NCBI GenBank assembly: GCA_023436585.1 | Contig: JAEZIN010000006.1 | Span: 310,001 to 374,000, forward strand | From: Bacillota bacterium | GTDB taxonomy: Bacteria > Bacillota > Clostridia > Christensenellales > Aristaeellaceae | Direction: 5' to 3' | DNA length: 64,000 bases | In this document: piece after piece, positions 31,225 to 39,703 of the stretch | Layout: the number at the start of each line of letters is the position of its first letter | How positions within the stretch are numbered: the stretch's first letter is position 1 | The notes under the pieces: model-generated | Seen by the model: the letters and a program-made list of their open reading frames with translations, nothing else | What the model was told of the DNA's origin: nothing | Databases searched by the model: none | Position numbers and translations under genes: made by a program

Positions 31225-33780
31225 ATGACTAGTCGTTCCGCCAGAGATCGGTCATTTGTACAGGCAAATGGACGCTATATCCTGTTCGCTCTCATCATTT
31301 TGCTCATATTCGGCTATCTGCTGTTGGGTCTTATGGACCTGCAGCTGTATGGCGCGGATGTTTATGGCACAAAGGCAGCGGAAAAACGCACAACCAAGGT
31401 TACCTTGCGCGGCAGCCGGGGCATGATTACGGATGCGAATTCCGTGATCCTGGCGGATGATGAGGACATATACAACGTGACCTTCTACCGGGACGGTTCC
31501 CAGGGTTCTGCGGAGGATTATAAAACCTTCACAAATGCCATCGCCGAAACGATTGGAGTCATTGAAAAAAACGGCGGTAAATTGTCCGTAAACTCCGTGC
31601 TGGAACGGGATCCGGAAACAGAGAAATGGCGCTTCAACTTTGGCGGCGGTGTATCGGAAACCGTACTGGCCGAGCGTGAAAGGCAATGGCGCAGCAACCA
31701 TTACCTGTCCATCACATATTATCCGACGGCGGATGACTGTATGAACGGCATTAACGGCAAGAAGGGACTGATACAAAGGTATCAGATTCCGAAGGATATG
31801 AAAGAAGATTTGATGCTGAAGGTCATGGCCGTCTATTCCGAAATGCAGATGAACCTGTTCAATTCCCAGCCCATCGTCATTGCCAAGGATGTATCCTACC
31901 AGACGGTCATGGAGGTTGAGACGCGGTCCATTATTTTGCCGGGTATGGAAATTGCCGTCGGCACGAAAAGGGTATATCCTAGGTCAACTTTGGCCTCCCA
32001 GATCATTGGGTATACAGGCCCCATTTATTCAACGCAAAGATTTTATGACGAGCTGAAGCCCAAGGGCTATTCTTTTAATGACACCATCGGCGAAGATGGC
32101 ATCGAATTTTCCATGGAAGACTGGCTGACCCAGAATTCCTCGCTTCGTCAGGGTTATAAGGAACTGGAACGCGACCGCCTTGGCAAGGTGACGCGTGTGA
32201 TTTCCTCCGTAGAACCCAAGGACGGCAACAACGTGAAGCTGACGCTCCTCGCGCCGTATCAGCAGCAGGCGGAACGGGCTATCGCCAGCAACGTGAACGC
32301 TACGCGCAACAGGCAAGAAGATAAAATGGCTGACAACAAATGGCTGGAAGCCAATAAAGAAGATATCGGAGAAAGGAACTGGGAAAAATATCCGCTTAAG
32401 CTGGCGGAGCATGGCGTGCTGATGGTCATTGATATGGAGGGCAGGGTGCTGGCCATGGCCAACTATCCTACTTACGACCTAAACGCTCTTGTTGCCGGCG
32501 GTGATGTAGCCAGGCAGATACAGCTGGATTCCCGGGGCCTTTTCCTGAACTATGCCATCCAGGCCCGCGGAGCTCCCGGTTCCATTTTCAAGATGGTCAC
32601 CGGCCTTGCCGCCCTGATGGAAGGGGAAAAGACCAAGTTTACCGTCGAAACCGAAATTGACGATAAGGGTCTATTTACCGAATTTGAGCAGGATCTATCC
32701 AAAGCGCCCAAGTGCTGGATCCAGCCGAACCTTCGGTTTCAGCACCAGAACCAGACCATCGTGGAAGGTATCAAAAATTCTTGCAACTATTTCTTTTTTG
32801 ATCTTGGCAGCCGGCTATTCAATAACGAGGATGCACTGTACAAGTATTCCTCCAAGCTTGGTTTGACATCCAAGACAGGCATAGACCTGCCGGGCGAAGT
32901 CCGCAGCGTGGTTGGCACGCAGGCCACATTGTACAATCCCGACCAGCCGATGGGGGAAGCGTACCAGGATACATCCAAACCCATCATCGTATTCAACTCC
33001 ATCAAAAAGCACCTTCGCAACTTTGGTGCCAGCCGCAAGATCATTTACGATGAGGAGCGGTTGAACCGTTGCGTGAAGAGCATGATGGACATGGCCATTC
33101 AGGTCGACCAGGGTCCGAAGGGTGCGACCTGGATCGCCAAGATGCGCGTGATCCTCATGGAAGAGTTGAATATGACCCAGGAGATGGTGTATCTGCAGGC
33201 CGTTATCGGCGACACGTACAGCTATCTGAACGAGATCAAGTGGGGCGGCAGCTACGCGATACAATCCGCCATCGGCCAGGGCATTACCATCCTGACGCCT
33301 GCCGCGGTCGCCCGTTATGTGGCGGCCATAGCAAACGGCGGAAACGTATACAACCTGATGCTGGTGGATTCCATCATTTCTCCGGAGGGAGAAGTCATCA
33401 GCCAACGGACACCGACACTTGTCAATACCTTGGAAGGTGCGGAGCAATACCTGCCCTATATCAAGGAAGGTATGCACGAAGTTGTTGACGAAACCGGTAC
33501 AGCGGCCAGCTACTTCAAGAATTTCCAGTATCTGAAACAAATCGCCGCCAAAACCGGTACGGCTGAAAACTCCGACATCGACCTGGAGAATAACGCCTGG
33601 TTCGTTGCCTTTGCACCCTTCGATAATCCGGAAATCGCGGTGGTCTCCTTTATACCCAATGGTTATTCCGGCGCTGCCGCATCGCCCGCGGCCAGAGACT
33701 TTATACAATGGTACATGGATCAAAAGACACTGCGCACCGAAGAATCCACGCTGCCTGGCGGCAACCAGCTATCCCCATGA
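31225..33780 (+). CDS. mrdA: Penicillin-binding protein 2 (elongation transpeptidase)
   Basis: Class B PBP that cross-links side-wall peptidoglycan together with RodA. It is 851 residues, longer than the 600-700 usual for the family. One membrane helix (residues about 20-42), then the pedestal domain and the transpeptidase: active-site S453-I-F-K, S519-C-N521, and K776-T-G. ATG 31225 follows AAGGAGGG. Extra length lies in the stretches flanking the SxxK motif. It is the expected partner of the downstream rodA. Confidence 0.94.
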   Translation: MTSRSARDRSFVQANGRYILFALIILLIFGYLLLGLMDLQLYGADVYGTKAAEKRTTKVTLRGSRGMITDANSVILADDEDIYNVTFYRDGSQGSAEDYKTFTNAIAETIGVIEKNGGKLSVNSVLERDPETEKWRFNFGGGVSETVLAERERQWRSNHYLSITYYPTADDCMNGINGKKGLIQRYQIPKDMKEDLMLKVMAVYSEMQMNLFNSQPIVIAKDVSYQTVMEVETRSIILPGMEIAVGTKRVYPRSTLASQIIGYTGPIYSTQRFYDELKPKGYSFNDTIGEDGIEFSMEDWLTQNSSLRQGYKELERDRLGKVTRVISSVEPKDGNNVKLTLLAPYQQQAERAIASNVNATRNRQEDKMADNKWLEANKEDIGERNWEKYPLKLAEHGVLMVIDMEGRVLAMANYPTYDLNALVAGGDVARQIQLDSRGLFLNYAIQARGAPGSIFKMVTGLAALMEGEKTKFTVETEIDDKGLFTEFEQDLSKAPKCWIQPNLRFQHQNQTIVEGIKNSCNYFFFDLGSRLFNNEDALYKYSSKLGLTSKTGIDLPGEVRSVVGTQATLYNPDQPMGEAYQDTSKPIIVFNSIKKHLRNFGASRKIIYDEERLNRCVKSMMDMAIQVDQGPKGATWIAKMRVILMEELNMTQEMVYLQAVIGDTYSYLNEIKWGGSYAIQSAIGQGITILTPAAVARYVAAIANGGNVYNLMLVDSIISPEGEVISQRTPTLVNTLEGAEQYLPYIKEGMHEVVDETGTAASYFKNFQYLKQIAAKTGTAENSDIDLENNAWFVAFAPFDNPEIAVVSFIPNGYSGAAASPAARDFIQWYMDQKTLRTEESTLPGGNQLSP

Positions 33781-33799
33781 TCCGGAAAGGACGGACCTG

Positions 33800-34606
33800 A
33801 TGAGCCAAGCATGGATGATAGCCTCCGGAAAAGGCGGAGTGGGGAAGTCGACGCTGGCTGCTGCCCTGGCTGTTGGCTTGGCCATGCGCGGACAGCGGGT
33901 GGCCATTGTGGATGCGGATATCGGCTTGCGAAGCCTGGATGTGATGCTGGGGCTGGAAAACCACATCGTTTATGATTTGGTGGATGTCATCCGCGGCACG
34001 TGCAAGTTAAAGCAGGCCCTTGTTCACCATTGGCGTTATCCTACGCTTTCCCTTTTGCCTGCCGCCCAAATGTGCGACTCCTCCCAGGTCACAGATCTGG
34101 ATATGCAGCGGATCATATTCCGTCTTAAAAAGGATTACGCATACGTGCTGGTAGATTGCCCCGCCGGCATCGGCAGGGGATTTCAAAATGTACTCGGTGC
34201 CGCCGATGATACCATACTGGTCACCACGCCGGACGATGTGGCCATGCGGGATGTGGAGCGGGTTTGCGGCCTTGTGACAGAATATGGGCTTCCCAGGCCC
34301 ATGCTGATTGTAAACCAAGCGGTAGGCGAAATGGTGCGTTCGGGGGATATGTATGCGCCGCAAGTCATTGCCCAAACGCTGGACCTGCAGTTGCTTGGCG
34401 TGGTGCCCAAATCCGAGCAGGTATACCGACGGCTTTTGAAGCAAATGACAGCCATAGAGGGCAAGGGGGATGTTCAGGCGGCACTGAACCGAATCGTGCG
34501 CAGGCTGATAGGCGAGCAGATTCCTATCCCCATGATTGAAAAAGATTCCCGCGCGGCTTTTACTCGCCTATTCCGCAGGGACAAAAAAGGAAGTGAATGG
34601 CTATGA
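33800..34606 (+). CDS. minD: Septum-site protein MinD
   Basis: Membrane-binding ATPase of the division-site system. The 268-residue product has the deviant Walker A GKGGVGKST, the switch DADIGLRSLD, and DCPAGIG. The C-terminal amphipathic stretch FTRLFRRDKKGSEWL could act as membrane anchor. The start is ATG 33800, 20 bases after mrdA. In many Firmicutes this position holds minC-minD or minC-minD-minE; here minC before it and minE after it are both missing. It overlaps rodA. Confidence 0.92.
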   Translation: MSQAWMIASGKGGVGKSTLAAALAVGLAMRGQRVAIVDADIGLRSLDVMLGLENHIVYDLVDVIRGTCKLKQALVHHWRYPTLSLLPAAQMCDSSQVTDLDMQRIIFRLKKDYAYVLVDCPAGIGRGFQNVLGAADDTILVTTPDDVAMRDVERVCGLVTEYGLPRPMLIVNQAVGEMVRSGDMYAPQVIAQTLDLQLLGVVPKSEQVYRRLLKQMTAIEGKGDVQAALNRIVRRLIGEQIPIPMIEKDSRAAFTRLFRRDKKGSEWL

Positions 34607-35802
34607 TGATCAGTGAGAACAGGCGCTCCAAGGCGCACCTGGACTTGTCCTTGATCATAATTACATATGCGCTGGCCATATTCGGTGTGCTGGCGGTGAC
34701 TGTGGCTACCTTTCCGGTACCGGTAGGCTCAGAGCCTGAAAAGACGCTGCTCAACCATATTGTCGGCTCCCTATACGGTTCCAGGCAAGCAATTTTTTTG
34801 ATGATTTCGCCGATTATTCTTGGTGTTATCGTATCCTTCCGCTATGAGAACCTGCGCTTGCTATCCCGCTTTTTCTATTATATCAGCCTTTTTCTTCTGC
34901 TAGTCGTGTTGATTACTTCTCAGGCCACCTCTGTAAAGGCATGGATGAATACTCTGTGGGGTTATACAATCCAACCCTCTGAATTTGCCAAGCTCGGCCT
35001 GATTATCGTAATGGCCCGGGTGCTGTCCAGAGAGAATGTACCGATGTCCAACTCGAAGGATTTTGTGCGAATTATGTCCCTGCTGGGCTTCCCGGCGGTG
35101 CTTCTTCTTCTCCAGCAGGAATGGGGCTCCCTGATGGTAATGATCTTCATTTTTGTCGTCATGCTTTTTTTTGGCGGCGTCAAGCTGAAGGTTTTATTCG
35201 GCATGGCCGCTGCAGGTGCCGTATTGGTCTTGATCTTGTATGGCGTTGCCATGGCCAGCGGCAGCGACAATTACCGTATACAGCGCATACTATCCTTCTT
35301 CAATCCCGATATGTACTCTTCCGATGAAGCCTACCAAATGACACAGTCGAAAATTGCCATTGGTTCGGGGGGCCTTTCCGGTATCGGTATTTTTGTAAAC
35401 GGCTCCATGAGCCAGCTGGATTATGTGCCCGCAGACTGGACAGATTTCATATTTTCCACCATCGGGGAAGCGTTTGGCTTTTTAGGGTGCGGTATCGTAC
35501 TTCTGCTTTATATATTGATGCTTTTGCGCATGGTCTTTTTGGCCAGGTTTACACAGGACAAGTTTGGCCAGCTGATTATCATCGGTGTGATGAGCATGTT
35601 CCTTTTTCACATTTTTGAGAATGTCGCCATGACGCTGGGGCTAATGCCCATTACCGGTATACCGCTCCCGTTTTTAAGCTATGGCGGTTCCAATATGGTC
35701 ACCAACATGGGCGGCATCGGGCTTGTTTTGAACGTGGTCAGAAACCGAAGCCTATCGGCATATATCAATACGCCGCAGCTTCGGTCAAACAGATACAGGT
35801 AG
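34597..35802 (+). CDS. rodA: Rod-shape-determining protein RodA (SEDS glycosyltransferase)
   Basis: Polymerises glycan strands for the elongasome. It is 401 residues with about ten membrane helices. SEDS motifs: IQPSEFAKLGLI, the catalytic Asp in WTDFIFSTIGEAFGFLG, and GIPLPFLSYGGSNMV near the C-terminus. ATG 34597 overlaps the end of minD; ATG 34603 forms an ATGA overlap with its stop and is an equally likely start. It pairs functionally with the PBP2 upstream. Confidence 0.95.
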   Translation: MAMMISENRRSKAHLDLSLIIITYALAIFGVLAVTVATFPVPVGSEPEKTLLNHIVGSLYGSRQAIFLMISPIILGVIVSFRYENLRLLSRFFYYISLFLLLVVLITSQATSVKAWMNTLWGYTIQPSEFAKLGLIIVMARVLSRENVPMSNSKDFVRIMSLLGFPAVLLLLQQEWGSLMVMIFIFVVMLFFGGVKLKVLFGMAAAGAVLVLILYGVAMASGSDNYRIQRILSFFNPDMYSSDEAYQMTQSKIAIGSGGLSGIGIFVNGSMSQLDYVPADWTDFIFSTIGEAFGFLGCGIVLLLYILMLLRMVFLARFTQDKFGQLIIIGVMSMFLFHIFENVAMTLGLMPITGIPLPFLSYGGSNMVTNMGGIGLVLNVVRNRSLSAYINTPQLRSNRYR

Positions 35803-35825
35803 CAACAAAGCTTTATTCGTTGCAG

Positions 35826-35860
35826 AAAAAGGCAGGAGCATTTATGCATCCTGCCTTTTT
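35826..35860. terminator. Bidirectional terminator between rodA and lexA
   Basis: AAAAAGGCAGGA (35826-35837) with TCCTGCCTTTTT (35849-35860). The A-run on one side and T-run on the other let it end both the plus-strand mre cluster and the minus-strand lexA transcript. Confidence 0.85.
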
Positions 35861-35877
35861 GACAAGGACATTCAGTT

Positions 35878-36480
35878 TTACAATTTTCTGAACAGGGAGA
35901 CGACTTTCCCAAGTATCGTCACATTGGCAACGATAATGGGCTTCATAGCCGTATTCTCCGGCTGGAGGCGGAACATGCCGTTTTCCTTGAAAAAGCGCTT
36001 GACAGTCGCTTCATCCTCCATCATGGCGACGACAATATCGCCGTTATGCGCTTCGGGCTGCTGGCGGACCACCACAAAATCCCCATCCATGATGCCGGCG
36101 TCGATCATGCTTTCGCCCTTCACATGCAGTATAAAGAATTTGCCTTCGCCGACCATGCTTTCAGGCAAAGCGATGTTTTCTTCTATATTCTCTTCGGCCA
36201 GAATGGGCAGGCCAGCTGTTACACGGCCCACCAGTGGCACAGATACCGCCCGGGGGAACAAATCATCGCCCAGGACTTCCATCGCCCTTGGCTTCATGGA
36301 ATCCCTGTGTAACAGGCCCTTTTTTTCCAGCCTGGTCAAATGCCCATGAACGGTAGAGGTAGATTTCAAACCCACCGCGTCGCCGATTTCCCGGACGGAT
36401 GGGGGATAGCCCTTGGATTGAACTTCAGATTTTATAAATTCTAAAATCTTTTGCTGATTGTCGCCCCGTGGTTTCTTCAT
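35878..36480 (-). CDS. lexA: LexA repressor
   Basis: SOS regulator. It is 200 residues: an N-terminal winged helix (PPSVREIGDAVGLKSTSTVHGHL), the self-cleavage Ala-Gly in GRVTAGLP, the nucleophile Ser in KGESMID, and the Lys in DEATVKRFF. A LexA-box-like site and a promoter lie upstream, consistent with autoregulation. First minus-strand gene next to the convergence point. Confidence 0.96.
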   Translation of the reverse strand: MKKPRGDNQQKILEFIKSEVQSKGYPPSVREIGDAVGLKSTSTVHGHLTRLEKKGLLHRDSMKPRAMEVLGDDLFPRAVSVPLVGRVTAGLPILAEENIEENIALPESMVGEGKFFILHVKGESMIDAGIMDGDFVVVRQQPEAHNGDIVVAMMEDEATVKRFFKENGMFRLQPENTAMKPIIVANVTILGKVVSLFRKL

Positions 36481-36513
36481 GGCAACACCGCCTTGTTTGC
36501 TTAAATTAATTTC

Positions 36514-36542
36514 AGTATAGCATAGGGGAGAGACGTTTGCAA
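36514..36542 (-). promoter_or_regulatory. Promoter of lexA
   Basis: On the minus strand: TTGCAA (36542-36537), 17 bases, TATACT (36519-36514), with an extended -10 TG at 36522-36521. Confidence 0.65.
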
Positions 36543-36550
36543 TAAAAAAT

Positions 36551-36564
36551 CAAACATTTGTTCT
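36551..36564. promoter_or_regulatory. LexA-box-like operator upstream of lexA
   Basis: Minus strand AGAACAAATGTTTG fits the Firmicutes box CGAACRNRYGTTYC at 12 of 14 positions. It lies eight bases upstream of the lexA -35. Confidence 0.55.
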
Positions 36565-36592
36565 TATTTTGTATCTATGATACGTATAGAAG

Positions 36593-37708
36593 CTAATCCG
36601 TATTTCCGTCTTTATTTGACTCATCCTTCTTTTTATCCGGCAGGCGGACATATTGTGCCGCTTCCTTGCGCCTTTTTTCCGTCATAGCGGCATAATGCTT
36701 TCTTGTGGTGTTGACATCGGCGTGGCCCAGCACATCCGCCACCAGATAAATGTCGCCCGTTTCATGGTACAGGTTGGTGCCAAAGGTGCTGCGCAGCTTA
36801 TGGGGACTAATCCTTTTCTTCAGCGGCGCGGCCAGAAGCGCGTATTTTTTTACCAGATTTTGAACGGCCCGCTGGGTGATGCGGCGCTTTTGCAGGGAAA
36901 GAAACAGTGCTTCCTCATGACCCGGAAGGGGAATGATCAGTTTTCTTTCATGAAGGTAGGCAAGAAGAGCGTCCGCCACCTCCTGTGGGAAATACAGCAT
37001 CACCTGGTTCCCGCCCTTGCGAGTCACCAGAAAGGCGTTTTGGGAGAAGTCAATGTCATCCAGGTTAATGCCTACGCACTCGCTGACACGTATGCCGGTG
37101 CCAAGAAACAGGCACAGCATGGCATAATCCCGCAGCCTGGTCAGAGCCTGGTACTTTTGCTGACGGTCTGACAGCTTTTCACCGCTTTGTACAATGGAGA
37201 GCATCTTTTCTATTTCGTTTTCTTCCAGCCGCAGGATGGGCTTGGCATGCAGCTTGGGCAGGGGAACCAGCGTAGTTACATTGGATGTGATCCGGCTGCC
37301 GGAAAAGAGGTATTCAAAAAAGGAGCGAAGCGTAGACAGCTTTCGCATGATGCCCAGTTCATGATTGTAAATGGGCTTGGCCATGAGACCTTCCTCATTT
37401 TCAGAATCCATGTTCCGATAGTACATTGTTAAATATTCTACATATTGTTCCAGATCACGCTGCGTGATTGCATCGATGTCCTTATCCGAAATAAAGCGCG
37501 TATCCGTCTGTCCAAATTGCGGCATTTCAGTTGTGAGAAACGTAAAAAAAATTCGAAGGTCGTAGGCATATGCCAGTCTGGTCAAGGTACTTGTGGTGGT
37601 GCTGATGGCGCGCAGAAAGTCCCCGCAGGCTCGGGGCAGTTCCTTTAACACCTGGCGTATGAGTTCCATCCTTTTTTCATGGGTATGCTTTTGATAGTCT
37701 GATTGCAT
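36593..37708 (-). CDS. Tyrosine recombinase, XerC/XerD-like
   Basis: A 371-residue site-specific recombinase. The catalytic residues are visible: Arg in GTGIRVSE, Lys in TRKGGN, H-x-x-R in SPHKLRSTFG, His in LGHADVNTTRKHY and the Tyr nucleophile in that same stretch. The N-terminal SAM-like core-binding domain (residues about 20-160) is longer than in XerC. The start is ATG 37708 with AAGGAG nine bases before; an in-frame ATG at 37771 has no SD. It could resolve chromosome dimers or move DNA; it lies at the point where gene directions converge. Confidence 0.92.
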   Translation of the reverse strand: MQSDYQKHTHEKRMELIRQVLKELPRACGDFLRAISTTTSTLTRLAYAYDLRIFFTFLTTEMPQFGQTDTRFISDKDIDAITQRDLEQYVEYLTMYYRNMDSENEEGLMAKPIYNHELGIMRKLSTLRSFFEYLFSGSRITSNVTTLVPLPKLHAKPILRLEENEIEKMLSIVQSGEKLSDRQQKYQALTRLRDYAMLCLFLGTGIRVSECVGINLDDIDFSQNAFLVTRKGGNQVMLYFPQEVADALLAYLHERKLIIPLPGHEEALFLSLQKRRITQRAVQNLVKKYALLAAPLKKRISPHKLRSTFGTNLYHETGDIYLVADVLGHADVNTTRKHYAAMTEKRRKEAAQYVRLPDKKKDESNKDGNTD

Positions 37709-37951
37709 TGCGTACAACTCCTTGATTGCAGACGCGCTTTTGTTCGGAAGGACAGGGAAATATCCATACATGTGTACGAAAATCGCTCACAATGGCGATT
37801 ACGCATTACTTAATTATCAAAGCAAGCAAAGGAAACTGACCATGGCTGATACACCATATAAGACCAATACGCCTAGAATTTCATAATACTAGAGGAACGT
37901 AATAAATGCCTTTAGCATAAGCTCTTGATTCATGCGTCAAACTCAGGCAAC

Positions 37952-37980
37952 AATATACCAAACCCTGCTTTTTTTGTCAA
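37952..37980 (-). promoter_or_regulatory. Near-consensus promoter of the recombinase gene
   Basis: Minus strand: TTGACA (37980-37975), 17 bases, TATATT (37957-37952). The -35 is perfect and the -10 has one mismatch. Confidence 0.75.
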
Positions 37981-37981
37981 T

Positions 37982-38013
37982 ACTATTCGTAAAAGTATCC
38001 TTTCGCGAATAGT
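37982..38013. repeat. Inverted repeat abutting the recombinase promoter
   Basis: ACTATTCGTAAAAG (37982-37995) and CTTTCGCGAATAGT (38000-38013) are inverted copies matching at 12 of 14 positions, with a four-base centre. It ends two bases upstream of the -35, the position of an activator or repressor site; it also follows the rnhA 3' end but has no T-run in that direction. Confidence 0.6.
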
Positions 38014-38055
38014 TTAATAGGACTGGAAAAGGATAAAATCCCTTCCCCTATGGCT

Positions 38056-38580
38056 CTATTTCGTTTCCTTCTTTTCAACTGCGGCAACAGGTGCTTTCTC
38101 TTCCTGCTGCTGCCCGTTCATGCGAAGGTATTCTTGAATCTGTCCGCGGGCCATTTCATCGCATCGGTTGTTTTCCGGATGGTCGGAATGGCCCTTCACT
38201 TTATGAAAAGATACCTGGTGCTTTTTGATTTGATGCAAAATAAGCCGCCAGAGGTCCTGGTTCTCCACCGGCTGTCCCCCGGCGGTCTTCCAGCCGTTTG
38301 CCTGCCAGCGGTCGATCCACTTTTCTTCAAACGCGTTCACAAGATAAGCTGAATCAGAAAAAAGCTGGACACGGCATGGCACCTTTAATTCCCCCAGGCC
38401 ACTGATGGCCGCGAAAAGCTCCATGCGGTTATTCGTTGTGCCCGGCATAAACCCGGATACTTCCTTGCGGTGCTCCCCAAAGCAAAGGATTGCGGCCCAA
38501 CCGCCGGGGCCAGGATTACCGGAACAGGCGCCGTCTGTATAAATTTGCACGAGCTTAAGCGGCGCAACTGGGTTTTGCAT
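38056..38580 (-). CDS. rnhA: Ribonuclease HI
   Basis: Degrades RNA in RNA-DNA hybrids. The 174-residue protein has all four catalytic acids in context: YTDGACSGNPGPGGWA, NNRMELFAA, FSDSAYLVNAF and NNRCDEMA. After the domain comes a 25-residue tail rich in Gln, Glu and Lys. It starts 21 bases after proC and probably shares its transcript. Confidence 0.95.
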   Translation of the reverse strand: MQNPVAPLKLVQIYTDGACSGNPGPGGWAAILCFGEHRKEVSGFMPGTTNNRMELFAAISGLGELKVPCRVQLFSDSAYLVNAFEEKWIDRWQANGWKTAGGQPVENQDLWRLILHQIKKHQVSFHKVKGHSDHPENNRCDEMARGQIQEYLRMNGQQQEEKAPVAAVEKKETK

Positions 38581-38601
38581 GCGTAAATAACTCCTCTTGT
38601 G

Positions 38602-39405
38602 TCATTTGGAAGCCATTTTTTTAAGCTTTTCGGCACAGGCATCCATGGCGGATATCACGATGCCCCGGAATCCATTCTTCTCCAGTTCATAAATCGCTTC
38701 AATGGTGCTTCCGGCCGGCGAACATACTGCGTCCTTCAATGCACCGGGATGCGTTCCGGTGGCAAGCACCATTTTGCCAGCACCGATCATGGTCTGTGCG
38801 GCCATCTCATATGCCACATCCCTGGGAAGGCCCAGACGCACAGCTCCGTCCGCAAGCGCTTCAATAAATGTATACACATAGGCAACGCCGCTTCCGCTGA
38901 CAGCTACCACGGCGTCTAACAACCTTTCCGGCAGTGTGCGCACGGTCCCCAGAGCCATGAACATTTCCTTGGCCCACTCAAGCATTTCCGTGGTGAAGGT
39001 GGTTTCCTCACAAAACACGGTGGAGCCTTCCCCCACCAACACCGGTGTATTGACAGATACGCGCAGGATAGGCGGAGCAAAAGGCGCAAAAGCCTCTTTC
39101 AGCGAAGCAAAGGACCAGCCGGAAGCAATGGAAATAACGAGTTTATTCCCAATGGATGGTTTGATTTCCTGTATGACATCATGAAGGAAATAAGGCTTCA
39201 CGGCCAGCAGAATAACATCGCATGACTCCACGAGATGAATATTGTTGTCTGCGGCCAACACGCAGTAAGCTTGCGCCAGCTTTGCACGCTGGACGGGGTC
39301 GCGCCTGGATATCATCACATCGGGACCCTGAACAAAGCCTTTTGACAAAAGACCCTTCAGGATAGCGCCGGCCATATTCCCGGCACCGAGAAAACCAATC
39401 CGCAT
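38602..39405 (-). CDS. proC: Pyrroline-5-carboxylate reductase
   Basis: Last step of proline synthesis, NAD(P)H-dependent. It is 267 residues with the Rossmann GFLGAGNMAGAILKG at the N-terminus, AVKPYFLHDV, and the C-terminal signature TGTHPGALKDAVCSPAGSTIEAIYELE. The start is ATG 39405, after AAGGGGAAAGG, giving the Rossmann motif its usual place; upstream in-frame sequence runs through the tRNA-Trp region. It has its own promoter. Confidence 0.95.
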   Translation of the reverse strand: MRIGFLGAGNMAGAILKGLLSKGFVQGPDVMISRRDPVQRAKLAQAYCVLAADNNIHLVESCDVILLAVKPYFLHDVIQEIKPSIGNKLVISIASGWSFASLKEAFAPFAPPILRVSVNTPVLVGEGSTVFCEETTFTTEMLEWAKEMFMALGTVRTLPERLLDAVVAVSGSGVAYVYTFIEALADGAVRLGLPRDVAYEMAAQTMIGAGKMVLATGTHPGALKDAVCSPAGSTIEAIYELEKNGFRGIVISAMDACAEKLKKMASK

Positions 39406-39432
39406 CAGCCTTTCCCCTTTCGCATGATCCTG

Positions 39433-39462
39433 ATTATACCATAGCGCAAAGGGTTTATCCAA
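39433..39462 (-). promoter_or_regulatory. Promoter of proC
   Basis: Minus strand: TTGGAT (39462-39457), 18 bases, TATAAT (39438-39433), with TGG before the -10. The spacer contains CCCTTTGCGC, complementary with one bulge to GCGAAAGGG over the proC SD. Confidence 0.65.
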
Positions 39463-39494
39463 CCCTTTTTTCCATACGGGCACCAAATTCGATA

Positions 39495-39523
39495 TTGACA
39501 GCATGTCTTTTGCAAGGTATAAT
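39495..39523 (+). promoter_or_regulatory. Consensus promoter of tRNA-Trp
   Basis: TTGACA (39495-39500), exactly 17 bases, TATAAT (39518-39523): a perfect consensus, as is common for stable-RNA genes. Divergent from the proC promoter. Confidence 0.85.
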
Positions 39524-39541
39524 ATGATTCGTTCGGCACCT

Positions 39542-39615
39542 AGGGGCATGGTGTAATGGTAACACGTGGGTCTCCAAAACCTTTGTTGAGGGTTCGAGTC
39601 CTTCTGCCCCTGCCA
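39542..39615 (+). tRNA. trnW: tRNA-Trp (CCA anticodon)
   Basis: Acceptor AGGGGCA (39542-39548) pairs with TGCCCCT (39605-39611). D-arm GTGTAATGGTAACAC, anticodon loop CTCCAAA with anticodon CCA (Trp), and T-arm GAGGG-TTCGAGT-CCTTC are all present. The discriminator base is G and the 3' CCA is encoded (39613-39615). The first anticodon-stem pair is a T-T mismatch. Confidence 0.95.
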
Positions 39616-39643
39616 AGCGGCTGACATGCTTCAGCGCAAGACG

Positions 39644-39673
39644 GCAGATATCTTAGGATATCTGCTGTTTGTT
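39644..39673 (+). terminator. Terminator after tRNA-Trp
   Basis: GCAGATATC (39644-39652), loop TTAG, GATATCTGC (39657-39665), then TGTTTGTT. Confidence 0.75.
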
Positions 39674-39703
39674 ATATATACGATTTTTTTATTGGATATC
39701 AAG

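Larger units (their letters stand above)
37709..38055 (-). promoter_or_regulatory. Long leader of the recombinase gene
   Basis: 347 bases without a convincing gene between rnhA and the recombinase. A strong minus-strand promoter (37980-37952) implies an untranslated leader of about 237 bases. In it I see a short hairpin, AATCGC with GCGATT, near 37784-37803, and a 14-codon open frame starting at 37933 without a clear SD. No known riboswitch is recognised. Confidence 0.5.

Noticed and set aside
37889..37933. 14-codon leader peptide (MNQELMLKAFITFL) in the recombinase leader
   Set aside because: No convincing SD and no codon pattern that suggests attenuation.
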